Source: Mya arenaria (taxonomy: Eukaryota > Mollusca > Bivalvia > Myida > Myidae). From it: 64,000 nt of DNA. The DNA is taken from contig NC_069135.1 of assembly GCF_026914265.1 (NCBI RefSeq), positions 16,484,406 through 16,548,405 of the forward strand, written 5' to 3'. The position numbers and the translations under genes are program-made. Below are positions 53,101 to 63,690 of the stretch, in pieces (positions within the stretch are counted from its first letter, which is position 1; every line of letters begins with the position of its first letter). The notes below the pieces were generated by a model. That model was not told the DNA's origin. It made no database searches and saw only the letters and a program-made list of their open reading frames with translations.

Positions 53101-53779
53101 GCCTACCTACCCTACCTATTTTTTTTTAAGGATGTAACCCTAACCAAACAAATTTTTTTTTTAGGCCTAAGTAATTAAATATATAACTACAAAACACACC
53201 CCTACCAACTGTCCATCCATCTATCCAGATACACAAAGGTACCATCGTGGATAGCATCAACTACATCTATATTAAATTACTCAAGCCAGCGACATATGAA
53301 GGAAGTATTCAACAAGAAAAATGTTAAATTTTGTTATACGCACTGTATGCATTAGCAAATATAAGCTTAAAACCGTCTCAAAATACAGAACATGCTGTGG
53401 TCTCTACATAGTATACGAGGTTCGTGTAAAAGCTTGTAAGAACTGCAGTAATTATTTGAACACTGCATTGTTTCGAAGAAAGAACACACAGTGTTTATTG
53501 CAACTGAGTAGCATCAAAACATCTAGTGCTAATCGCATTATTGCAAAACCTTTGCGGGAAGACGATCGATACACCACGCTACTTTAGAGCATTCCATGTC
53601 AAAATCTAGGACATTACAATATAACGTACAAAACTTGTCTCACCTAGTTTCTTTTTCGGCCATTCAGTCACCCCGTTAATGCGAATGTCCTCGAAATCTT
53701 GACCCGCCTGCTTCATTATCAGCCTAGCCAGCTCGGCGGCTCCGCGTGCTTCGAAATAGTATAGTTTGTAGGACGGCAT
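49991..53779 (-). CDS. sigma-class glutathione S-transferase C, 5 exons, 211 aa
   Basis: Exons in transcript order: 53644-53779, 52653-52745, 52130-52248, 51717-51827 and 49991-50167, GT-AG with phases 1, 1, 0 and 0. MPSYKLYYFEARGAAELARL carries catalytic Tyr8. Trp40, LPVLEIDG and the Gln-Ser pair (FCQSIAIVHYLAREFG) form the glutathione site. HYLAREFG differs from RYLGREFG in GST-A and GST-B. The protein ends PNIAAWEKARPQTDM. Exon 1 is one codon longer than in B. It is the closest relative of GST-B by sequence, intron content and flanks, and it shares the exon-derived minisatellite in intron 4. Nothing suggests inactivation. Changes from B cluster in the C-terminal domain (for example NLKKSMG for SYTHWMG), where sigma GSTs bind the electrophile, so the substrate range may differ (inference). 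Confidence 0.95.
50405..51716. repeat. 44-bp exon-junction-derived minisatellite (GST-C intron 4)
   Basis: The same unit as in GST-B intron 4. Here many copies carry TTTGAAGTCGTTGTTCTCCT or TTTGAATTCGTTGTTTTCCT. A block of four or five units is itself repeated at about 50900-51200. Each unit contains GATAAG|GTAAGG on the gene strand. The array runs straight into exon 4 at 51717. Confidence 0.93.
51717..51827 (-). CDS. GST-C exon 4
   Basis: 37 codons: VDLMKTIKETVMPRYIAFIE and then ERLKENNGGKGFYVGDK, donor AAG|GTAAGA, acceptor GCCTACAG. Confidence 0.94.
52130..52248 (-). CDS. GST-C exon 3
   Basis: 119 bp: GLMGSNNMEALVIEELLEIF and then TEITIKHLMKMYHEKDHEKK, donor AAG|GTGCAG. Confidence 0.94.
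52653..52745 (-). CDS. GST-C exon 2
   Basis: 93 bp: [20 protein letters not shown] and then IAIVHYLAREF, donor TTCG|GTACGT. Confidence 0.94.
52830..53167. mobile_element. MITE with GGCCTAAA ends, copy 2, in GST-C intron 1
   Basis: Begins GGCCTAAAAA...GGTTCGGGTTACCCGACCC and ends with TTTTTAGGCC. Flanked by TAA on both sides (a 3-bp target duplication). It contains long A runs (52920-52950, 53077-53099). The matching place in GST-B lacks it. Confidence 0.78.
53644..53779 (-). CDS. GST-C exon 1
   Basis: 136 bp (45 codons plus one base), start at 53779 after GCAACC: MPSYKLYYFEARGAAELARL, ending TEWPKKKL. Donor CTAG|GTGAGA. Confidence 0.95.
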
Positions 53780-53871
53780 GGTTGCGATGTGTCACTGTCA
53801 ATAGCCACGCGAGTTGTGCGATTTAGATTGTGTGAGTCATTTCGCTTAAATTATCGGTAAAGTGTACCTGA

Positions 53872-54140
53872 GCAGGGGCGTAGCCAGGCTTAAATGAATG
53901 TTACGCACGAAAGGGGAGGGTGTGGTAGGAGAATATCCCTGTAGCCGTAGGGGTTCGGGGGGGGGGGGTGCTCCCCAGGGAAATAAACCGACCTTGTAGT
54001 TACCAAGTGATTGATTTTGGCTCAGTAAGCCGTATCCAGCACATAGAAACAATGCTTACTGTAGCTGTTCTCATTTTTTCATTTTTCAAATAAATGTTAC
54101 GCACAAGCGTAAGTGCGTAACGCTGGCTACGCCCCTGCAG
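53872..54140. mobile_element. hAT-like MITE upstream of GST-C
   Basis: Ends are inverted: GCAGGGGCGTAGCCAGGC on the left, GCTGGCTACGCCCCTGC on the right. CAGGGGCG...-type ends are usual for hAT elements. The same place upstream of GST-B (about 40700-40740) reads GTGTACCTGAGTGAGAAC without interruption, a true empty site. The interior has GTTACGCAC near both ends and a G run at about 53960. Confidence 0.8.
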
Positions 54141-54207
54141 TGAGTGAGTATATGTATTAACCCAATCACTTGGTTTTACCAATATCAACTTATATCGAGC
54201 TTTTTTT

Positions 54208-54415
54208 ACACAATAAATTTAGGACAGTTGAATGAAATGTGTTATTGATCAGTATTGACTATTCTTACAAACTAAAATGTTTTCCATATACTTTTATCCA
54301 TTGAAAATTGTAAACTATTATACCTATGGAAGTGGCCTTAAGTAATGAAACAAAATGTAACTACCATAAAGTAGCAATTTTATCTTCTTTTTTTTTCAAT
54401 AAAATAATTTCTAAA
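54208..54415. repeat. 5' flank shared with GST-B (segmental duplication edge)
   Basis: Counterpart of 41670-41870. Similarity stops after the TTTCAATAAAATAAT stretch. Confidence 0.8.
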
Positions 54416-56232
54416 GACGCTTTTACATTTTTTAAATCGATCCACTGTCGGATGTAAATTGTCCATAACTGTTTAACCTTTAATCTGTTTGGCAGGCTGA
54501 GAAAGCAAATGTTTGAATTGCTAATTTAGATAATTTAAGCCTTGAGCATATACATAGTTTGTAGACGATGTTTGATAAGGACAATATTAATTAGCCTGTT
54601 AGAAGAAATTGAAACAACTGTACTAATTAAGCTAAATCTAACGTTTGGAACATTAACAGGGGGTAGGTGGGGGGGGGGGGGCAGGGTTTGACGTTAGAGG
54701 GGTCGACCTATCGCCCCTCCCTCAGAAACGAATTTTTTTTTGGATAAAAGTGTTGACAGGGTGGTTTTGGGGGTAATCACACAAGAATTTTTTTAACACT
54801 CTCTAGACCGAAATAGTACATTTTGAGCGTTTTATATTACTCTCTTCCTACAGTGGAATAATCAAAGTGCTGAAAGCACTGATGGACTAGGGCTTCATTT
54901 AGGGGAATGTTGACAACCATGTTCTAAGCATTGAAAAAATCGGCTCACATCACAAGGGGTCACTGCTTAATGGGCTAGCTTAAACTTTTGACTTAAATTG
55001 CTTGCAAGCTGCAAAGAATTTGAAAAATCTCGTTAAGTGTGTGTAGAGTGAGGGGGGCGGGGTGTGGGGCTAAAGCGTTAAATCAGATAAAGTCATAGTT
55101 CTTTTGAATTTCTCAAAGTCGTTTAATCAGACTTGTACAAATTAATTTACGTGTTTGGCGTATGTTAACCAAAGTACACATACTTCTTTAATTTGATCAA
55201 ATCTTTTATATCAAAGGTCTGTTATTTGCAGTTTCAGATAAGATTTTCAATGATGTAATTATATACTATATAGAAAACCTGTCACCTCTTTTTCAGGGGA
55301 GCTTTAAACCACAGGGCCATACTTTGAATGATGTCATATTCGATTCTGGTAGTTTTTTGTAGATTTTGATTTTACTCGGCTTGTGCCTTGTGAAAACCGA
55401 ATCTGCTAAAATCTACTTGAGTCGCATACAACCTCTCCTGGATCAAAACGCAGTACTTATAACCCTATTATGTACAAAACCTGTTACCCCATGGGCAGAG
55501 CATCTTTAACCCACAGGGCCATTGTAACTTTGAACAATCATTGTAAAAGACAACTACATGTCAGACTACATACAAGATGCTAAGGAAGTAGTTTGGAAAA
55601 ATGAGAATTATTTTCTCCGTCTTAATTTGTATGCATTAGATAACTCAATAAATGCAGCAGTTGACCATTCTTGTATTGTCCTCTGTCACTCTCCTGATAG
55701 CTCCCTATCTCAATAGTTGCAAAAGGTTGTGGTTCATGATTCCCTGGTCCAATATGTCATACAGAAAGAAGATGTTGAATGTAGAATCAAGAAGCTTTCT
55801 TTTCAGGCAATTCGAATTGAATAGTACTGTAACATTTGGAGAGCCTAGAATTTGTTGTATTCGTAGGCAACATGTAGCAGGTGTTGCAGTACATTTGGCA
55901 AATACTTTTCACCCGTCCTTGTAAATCTAAAAAAGCTTTCATTTTGCAAAAGTAGTTCATATAACTATAATAAGGTTTAATTGCAGCAATTTGAACTCAT
56001 AATGTAAATTAAGCTGGTTAAGCAATACTGCAGTTCATTGGTATGGGGATTGCTTTATTTACTTGAATAAACAAACATTTCTTGCGTTGGAGAGTACAAT
56101 GTATCTTTGATTTGGATGGTAAAGTATAACTTATATAAATAAATACATATTCTTAACTTTTAATATGTAATTAGACAATTAGTTATTTTTTCAACTGCGC
56201 ACCAAAACCCTGAATCTGAATACACAAGCAAA
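54416..56232. other. unassigned DNA with a duplicated repeat line
   Basis: It holds a G run (54670) and two similar segments about 205 bp apart (CACAGGGCCATA at about 55310 and CACAGGGCCATT at about 55512), as in decayed interspersed repeats. The frame at 55652-55924 shows no domain. Confidence 0.35.
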
Positions 56233-56512
56233 TGCATCAGTCAATTGTAACCATGCTCCCCCCGGTCCCGGAATAGCGGGGACTTTTATTTTCGGTCCAG
56301 CCAACCCCAGCTAAATTCCCCGCCCTGCAGAGATAATCTGGTGGTTAAGTCCCCACCAAATGCACCCGCACCCAAGGGACATTAGGTTAAGCCCCATCCA
56401 CACTGAATTTTCCGGGAAGACCCGGCACTGAAAGGTAAAACATGGCCCATTTCGACGGCTATCCCCGGTATACCCCCGGATGTGGGAGCCTTGGTTTCAA
56501 TTGACTGGTGCA
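56233..56512. mobile_element. GC-rich MITE with TGCACCAGT ends, copy 3
   Basis: Left end TGCATCAGTCAATTGTAACC (one change), right end ATTGACTGGTGCA. About 280 bp, the same orientation as the copy at 18092 (CCAGCCAACCCC follows the left end). More mutated than copies 1 and 2. Confidence 0.75.
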
Positions 56513-56789
56513 TAATGATCCTTGTGATCCAATCTCATGCCAAGACGATTTCTGTTCTAACATTGCCAGGTTAGTTAATCTTAAGCATAAAAAAGCCTAG
56601 ACAGTATTTGAGAAACACTGTTGTGAGGTTAAATCTTCATTACATCACTATTCCACAACATTGGGTGATAATGGAACTTTATTGAATATTTTGATTTTAA
56701 TTTTGTTCCCTAAACACCACAAGTCAACTGATTAATACAAATTGATTCAATTCTATCTCCACAATATTCGGCACTTCATTTTTAAATAA

Positions 56790-57134
56790 AACTCAAAAGT
56801 TACACTTTTCCCTACCCTGCGGGAACGAACTGGTGGTAAAATCCCGTGAATAACCCCGCACCCCGGGGATCTAAGGTCAGAGCAATTCCCTGATATAATT
56901 TGCGGGAAGAAAAAAACCACCGCAATCTCCCGGCATTGCGAAGACACTAGTTCTGGCTTCCATAACTTTCATGTTGATATTTTTTTTATGTTTACAACAC
57001 ATTGAACAAGTCCAAAAAGGTAATATATAATGTGTTCGCTGAAGTTCTTTAGCTACGAGGACACCTGAAAGGTTAAAACACAGACCTCCCCCCGGTATAT
57101 CCCCAAGGGGCCGTGGTAACAATTGACTGGTGCA
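56790..57134. mobile_element. GC-rich MITE, copy 4, truncated and interrupted
   Basis: It has the family interior (CCCTGCGGGAACGAACTGGT, CCACCGCAATCTCCCGGC) and the right end ACAATTGACTGGTGCA, but no left TIR. About 110 bp of unrelated AT-rich DNA (56945-57058) interrupts it. Confidence 0.65.
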
Positions 57135-58881
57135 TTATAAGAAAGGAAATCATAATTAATCAGGCAATATTGTTTTACCCACGGCGATGGTTTATCACAA
57201 TGTCATTGAACAAAATGTATTTACACTGAGAGTGGCTCCAAGACTTTTCTATGCACATAGGTAAACAATAATCTTATTCATAAGCCAGATGCTGTGCACA
57301 TATACATACATTTGGCTTCGTTTAGAATGAAACTTCATAAATAAGTATGCGCATATTTGATATTTTTTATCTCCATTTTGCAAAATTGAAATCACATGAT
57401 TTTATCAAACGGAACTTGTACGTATTGCTTGAAAATTTACGTGTCAAATTAAAAATGCTACCCACGGTAAGATGAAAATAAATCCGTGTGATGGTGGTAA
57501 TCATTCAAAGGCGGCTTTATTGATAAATTTCTTCAATAAAACACGTATGAAATTCACATCATCAGCATCCGGAAGTAGTGATAACATACATATCTGAACC
57601 ATTCGGCCGCTCTGATCAGAGTAAATGAGGTCAATACAGTAGACTGGTACCCTGATTTACTTTTCCTCAAAAATATAAAGTTATACAGGTACGCGGCATA
57701 TGGGTTTTAGTTAACATTAATCATGTTGTGTGAAAAGTGCTTAGTGCCATGCAATGATTAGTTAAAAAATAAACTTTGTATCGAAAAGAAAATATCACGG
57801 AAACGTGAAAATTATGTCGAAAAAAGAACTGGGACCGACTTCGGATTTTTTTATTAACAATGGATATCGTTTTTATAAATAAATACCAATATTCTATACA
57901 AAGGATATTAACAATACTTTTTTTAAACAAACTTTCCAGGTTGTTTTCTACTTAGACCGCACACTTTAGTCGCTTTACGTATGAATTCACAAGACATTTC
58001 GAATGCGCGATGGGCACCGCGGTTATCTGATACTGGTTTCTTTCGGATAAAATAGAAAGAGCGTACCAGTCTATCAATACAGAGCATTGAACGGGAAAAT
58101 TTCGATGCGTACTTTTCCAATATGTTCATATTCTTATTGCATATAATCTGACCGTATGCAAGAAATTCATGTAGTTAACCCGATTAACTCACTCGCTACG
58201 TATGAATTTCTTGTGCTTCATTAAAAGAACATACGGTTAGCTTGAATTGTTAGGAGATCTATTTTTATTGGATTTTTTCATTGTAATCAGTTCTGGTACT
58301 ACTTTGATTATTCAAATTCGCTAACGGCAATCCAATCAAAATACAGCGTATGATTACATTACGTCAGTGAACCCCCAGATGCGGCTTGAGAATGCAGATA
58401 TCGTGAGTATCGCTATGAACTAGGCCACAAGTGCCCTAGTCCAAAAATTACACCTGGTCAAGTCTGGTGGAAATAAGGGGGAGGGTGGTGCGCCCTCCCT
58501 AACTGGATCCGCTAGTGATATATGGGTAAAGGGCAACACATTATAGTAAAATTTACACACAGAAACAGTTGCTAGATGGTAATTGTACATTCGAACGGCA
58601 TTTTTTCATGGTTTAACTAGATAATATAAAACTGAAAACAAAACGTTAAGAAGTTGCTAAACATAAACATGGTCTTGTCAAAGAAATTAGAAATATGCGC
58701 CAACACATCCCAAGAAGTGCAAGCAATATGTTTATAGACTTTGAAATAACATAACAACGTCGATAAATCCTTGTTTTTTTTCAAAGATTTTGATTTAATT
58801 GCTAATGTCAGCGATCAAACACCTGGTGTTGGTTTTCCAAATGCTGAAAATGATAACAGCGTAGATATGGATATCGCTCGG
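57135..58881. other. unassigned DNA
   Basis: AT-rich. GGATCCGCTAGTG at about 58505 resembles one end of the hAT-like element at 58882, probably a half copy. No gene recognised. Confidence 0.35.
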
Positions 58882-59084
58882 CAGGGGCGGATCCTGAAAT
58901 CGATGTAAGAAGGCGGTAACTTAGGTGCACAATCTATTGAACTGCACCCCTCCCTTAGAACCGAAATATTTAGTTTAAAATGTTGCATTCTGGGCGTATT
59001 TTATTACTTTTTCTCCTGGATTGAAATAAAATGTAAAGTTCACATACGTTTGACCCAACATCCCCCAGATCCGCTAGTGCCCTG
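58882..59084. mobile_element. small hAT-like MITE
   Basis: 203 bp with inverted ends CAGGGGCGGATCCTG and (reverse of) GATCCGCTAGTGCCCTG. Non-coding. No clear 8-bp target duplication survives. Confidence 0.5.
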
Positions 59085-59269
59085 TCAAAAGTTAATAAAG
59101 CAATAAGGAAAATTCAACATGGTAAAGCTAGTGGCTTAGATAATATAACAAATGTATCTTTTAAAAATTCAATTACCGTGCTTTCGCCATCTAAAAAATC
59201 GACCTTTTCATTCTGATGTCGTGTTGCTGCATATGTGTACTTAACGATAATGGAAAAAAATAGTCAGAT

Positions 59270-59495
59270 ATATATCCTGTCGCCTTGAGGCACATACAGG
59301 TTCTCTGGGCACTCGACAAGTCGGCAAGTCCGTCAACTTTTATACGAGACCCAGGACATGACCACAGTCCCAACAAGGTCTGAAATATAGAACATTAATT
59401 GTTTTTGTCAGTTTTGACTTCAAACTAGTAAGCAAAACTTTCAAGAAATTTGCACACCCTACCAGAAAAACAACAAGTGCCAAATGCTACATTTA
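59270..59495. repeat. interspersed repeat S, copy 2
   Basis: Counterpart of 45600-45860, continuing into AAATGCTACATTTAAAATAT in both places. Confidence 0.65.
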
Positions 59496-59654
59496 AAATA
59501 TTAAAAAAACACACGTACGATTTCAATGAACAGCTTCTAAAAAGACGAATAAAACTGGTGAAATATATATTAGATCTGAATCATCGAACGGTTATAATTC
59601 AAAGTCACTATGATAATTGAAGAAATCTACACTTGGTTATTTCATAAGGATTAA

Positions 59655-60240
59655 GGTGGAACGCGACTATGATTATTTTTTTCGAGTTACTGTCTGAAAC
59701 TTGGAATACGAATAGAAGAGCATATGCCCAGTTAGGGACTGTTTTTACATTTTCAATATTCGAAACAGTTTTGAAACTATGACTCCTCAAAATATGCCAC
59801 TGACGTCAATTTTAAGACGTCTGTAATATTTTTGCGTTCAAGCTACAATAACCGATAGTTTCACCAATTCTTCATTTAACGCTAAGAAATTTAAACCTCA
59901 AGTGCGTCTTGTGAAAACGTTCACGCACATATATTTTTCGTTCTCTTGTTTTACGTTATTATTTTTTAAAAATCCGTCTTTAACGTCATTTTTCACGGGA
60001 AAAATGGCGTCGTGTTTCGCTAAAAAAGTGCGCCTTTCTTTATTTCTTGAAAAAACTGCCCGTTTAATTATTTATTTTTTTAAATACATGTAATCAATGT
60101 TTCATAAAAAATCGCCTGATATCAAAATAAGGGTACCTCACCGAGTTCGTTTTTGCGCAGTATCAAATAATCTAACCCCTATACCTGTTATTTTTCATTA
60201 CGTATTGTTATAAAACGTTAAGCATGACGTAAGTCGAACT
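59655..60240 (+). repeat. left outer arm of the TTAA element
   Basis: Reads GGTGGAACGCGACTATGATT, later GCCCAGTTAGGGACTGTTTT and GTGCGCCTTTCTTTATTTCT. The last two are found exactly in the right arm in reverse. Confidence 0.85.
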
Positions 60241-60469
60241 ATTATTAACGCTAATAAGAGCTTAGTTTTTAATAAACCACTGATCAATAACATATAACAG
60301 TTGTTGTTAATTTTAGTTAAATTGATAATTCAACATTGTTTTCTTCTGTTGAATTCCGAATAGTTTACATTATTAAATCATTAAAGCACTGATTATAAAT
60401 GAACTATAGTTAAAGTGACATGTTTATCCAAAATCCATGCATAAACATGATAACAAGATCAATTTTGTT

Positions 60470-60700
60470 TAATAAAACTTTAACTTCTTACTCAATTATG
60501 CATTTATGGGAAATATTAATTACTGGTTACAAGATTTTAACCGCGTGTTTAATAACATAATGCGCAAAAACATTAAATTATTGGTGAATGCTAAAACATT
60601 TACTGTGGTCTACCCTAATCTCATAATGTAAAAAATACCATGTTATATGCTCATTTCTTTGAAATCAACTCGGTATTTCTCATAAGAACCTTTGTTTTCA
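60470..60700 (+). repeat. repeat R, copy 3 (inner left arm)
   Basis: Contains TTGGTGAATGCTAAAACATT and TCTCATAAGAACCTTTG. It pairs with 61905-62170. Confidence 0.7.
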
Positions 60701-61082
60701 ACAAGATTTCTGCATCCAAGCGTCAGATCACATACGACCTTACTATCATGGAAGATAAATAGACTTATTTTATTTGCATGAAGAATATAAGCTTTTTATT
60801 TATACTTATATATAGCTATATCCTACCTATATAAATATGTTGACACCAATTTACTATAATTTTAAACTGTACTAAAATTGTATAAAACATTATTGATGTT
60901 CTATGTCTATCAATGTTTGGATATATTGTGATTATGTCCAGCCATGGGGAAAATTAAGATATTGAGTTGAGTTGAGATGGGAGAGTTAGTGTGCATCATA
61001 AAATAGTTACTTTAAACTCATTTTGTTAAGGGTTGTTATAGCTTACATACAAACACACGCACAAAACGTACAATACAGTCAC

Positions 61083-61155
61083 GTACGCAAGTATGCGTAA
61101 AAACGCACCCACACACCATCCCGCACTCAAGCACGCGTGCACACACACACACGCA

Positions 61156-61187
<32 letters not shown>

Positions 61188-61375
61188 CGCGTGCGCGCAC
61201 GCACGCACACACCAGCGTTCATACAGACACACACACACACGCACACACCAGCGAGCACACACACACGCACGTACGCACGCACGCACACAAACGATCATAC
61301 GCACGCCCATACAAACGCACGCGCACACACACGCGCTCACGCAGCACGCACGCACGAACGCACGCGTGCACAGTC
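61083..61375. repeat. (CA)n/(ACGC)n microsatellite
   Basis: Mixed ACACAC and GCACGCAC runs, mirrored by GTGTGT/GTGCGTGC at 61639-61715. Frames through it (HTHTRTHART, CVCACV) are artefacts. Confidence 0.95.
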
Positions 61376-61638
61376 ATTGTACGCACGGCAGGGATATTGA
61401 GTGCGGGATAAGGTAGCTATGTTGGCTTCTGTATTGTGGGCATTGAATGCATCGCCGAAAGTTGTCTCATGAAGTTGCTTGTACGCACGAGAAGCTTTGA
61501 TTACGTGGTCAAGTCAGGAAAACAACTCGTTATGGATTAAAACAAACAATGCATTGATTAACAAAATTAAACATTTTACTGCACTAAAAACATTAACTTT
61601 AAGATCATTCTTTGAGCCATTTAGAACATATTTTATCA

Positions 61639-61639
61639 T

Positions 61640-61680
<41 letters not shown>

Positions 61681-61715
61681 GCGTGCGTGCGTGTTCGTGC
61701 GTGTTCGTGCGTGCA
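61639..61715. repeat. (GT)n/(GTGC)n microsatellite
   Basis: GTGTGTGTGT then GTGCGTGCGTG. The reverse counterpart of 61083-61375 across the element centre. Confidence 0.95.
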
Positions 61716-61904
61716 TGTACGAGTATGTGGGTGTATACGTGCGTTCATGTGAGTGCATTTGTGTGAACTATAACAACCCTTAATAAGATGAGATAATAGA
61801 AACAATTCAATGTGATCATTTACAATCAGTGCAAGCGCAAGTATTAAACAAAAATACGATTTACCACAACAAATACTATTGTTTTAATATGCCTCTAAGA
61901 ATTG

Positions 61905-62170
61905 AAACATATCGAAAACAATGGTTCTTACGAAGAATACCGAGTTCAATTTGAAAGAAATATGAGACCATAGTAAATCCTTTAGCATTCACCAAAAAAG
62001 GAATAATTTCTGTGCTTTCTACTATTAAACAAACAGTTACAATATTGTAATCAGTGAATAATATTTTGTATGAGTTTATTATTTAGTAAGAAGTAAGGGT
62101 TTATTAGTCAAAATATTTGTTTGTTATACATGTGGAATATTGATTTTGAATAAGAGTTTCACTTTAAAAT
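61905..62170 (-). repeat. repeat R, copy 4 (inner right arm)
   Basis: Contains CAATGGTTCTTACGAAGAAT and TTTAGCATTCACCAAA, the inverse of copy 3. It ends AAGAGTTTCACTTTAAA, as copy 2 does. Confidence 0.7.
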
Positions 62171-62572
62171 TTTAGTGTGTTTTAAATTAACGCCGATGTA
62201 TCATTCAATTTTGACCCGTTATATATTGACCACATGACTCATTTTCTTTCTGTTCAAAGAATGACCGATCATTTTTTAACGTCAAGAACTGACCATCCCC
62301 CACCCCTCCCCAAACCGTTGCGTAACAAATGATCCTTGTTGAAAATGTTCAAGAGTTATATTCACTACCAAACTTCATCAATAAAATGGTTACCCCTATT
62401 AGCGGAATTTATTAATTGTATATGTTTTTATACAACGATAACCGATTGACTACATCAAGATTAGATTCAAAACACTGAACTCTATAGTCGCGTATTTGCG
62501 TATTTAATAGATCTGTATACTATTACATTTCTCTCCGATAGTGACATACAGAAGAAAACTTTGGATGATTTT

Positions 62573-62597
62573 GGGGGGGGGGGGGGGGGGGGGGGGG
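62573..62597. repeat. G homopolymer of about 25
   Basis: An uninterrupted G run, a likely assembly and sequencing weak point and a possible four-stranded structure. Confidence 0.95.
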
Positions 62598-63109
62598 CTG
62601 CACCACCTCTACTGCCGGGATCCGTTTGTGCTTATTACAATGCAGATTCTTGTCGATTAGCATTTTTTGGTTTGTTAGGTATATTTCGTGTATGAAATGA
62701 GCGTCACACACTGGTTTTACTATGCTATTGCTTAGTTTAGAGCCTTATAACTGCAGATCTTTTCTGAAACTTATAAAAGAAATTGGTAACTAATAAAGTA
62801 GTAGAACCGTTTATTGTTGTGTTATTACTGTATATATAAAGCACTAATCAGCATAGTCGCAGTTCATAGCATAGTGACTGGAACGATTATTGATGTGTAT
62901 TAACAAAATATTATAATTCGGCAAATGCGATTGCTTAATAATTAAGAAAGCCTCTCATTAAAATTGCCACCAGATTTAAGTCATTGATTTATAAAGCTGG
63001 TTATTTAGCGCCCGCCTTGTGTGGAATTAGTAATGTACAACAACAATAACAAATATCACTAACATAACTCTGATCAGACACTCTAAGATTTCTAATCTTT
63101 CCATTTAAT

Positions 63110-63690
63110 AAACAAAAACAATTCGATTAAAGTCATGCTAAACGTTTAAATACACAACGAATTGAAAAAGAAACAGGTATAGGGGTTAGATTATTTGATA
63201 CTGCGCAAAAACGAAGTCGGTGAGGTACCCTTTTCTTGATATCAGGCGATTTGCAATAAAACATTGAATACATGTATTTAAAAAATATCAAAAATTAAAC
63301 GAGCAGTTTTTTCAAGAAATAAAGAAAGGCGCACTTTTTTCAGCGAAACACGACGCCGTTTTTCCCGCGAAAAATGACGTTATAGACGAATTTAGAAACA
63401 ATAACAAATTATATGAGCGTGAACTTTTTCACAAGGCGCACTTGACGTTGAAATTTCATAGCTGTAATCGAAGAATTGATGAAAATATCGGTAATTGTAG
63501 CTGGAACGCAAAAATATGACAAACGTCTCAAAATTGACGTCAGTGGCATATTTTGAAGACTCGTAGATTCAAAACTGTTATATTGAATATTGAAAATGTA
63601 AAAACAGTCCCTAACTGGGCATTTGCTCTTATATTCGTATACCAATTTTCAGACAGAAACTCGAAAAAAAATTCATAGTCGCGTTCCACC
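63110..63690 (-). repeat. right outer arm of the TTAA element
   Basis: The inverted match of 59655-60240, ending CATAGTCGCGTTCCACC next to TTAA. By eye about 85-90% identical. Confidence 0.85.

Larger units (their letters stand above)
59655..63690. mobile_element. 4-kb foldback-type element with long inverted arms, TTAA flanks
   Basis: Terminal inverted repeats start GGTGGAACGCGACTAT and are flanked on both sides by TTAA, the target duplication of piggyBac- and Kolobok-type transposition. The outer arms (59655-60240 and 63110-63690) match for about 585 bp. Further inward come an inverted pair of repeat R (60470-60700, 61905-62170), an inverted pair around GGGTTGTTATAG (61028, 61770), and mirror-image CA/CG-rich microsatellites. 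Only about 250 bp in the centre (61400-61640) is unpaired. No transposase frame is seen, so it is non-autonomous. Confidence 0.75.

Noticed and set aside
61026..61416. Cys/Val-rich and His/Thr/Arg-rich proteins of about 100 aa
   Set aside because: Translations of (CA)n and (ACGC)n microsatellites.
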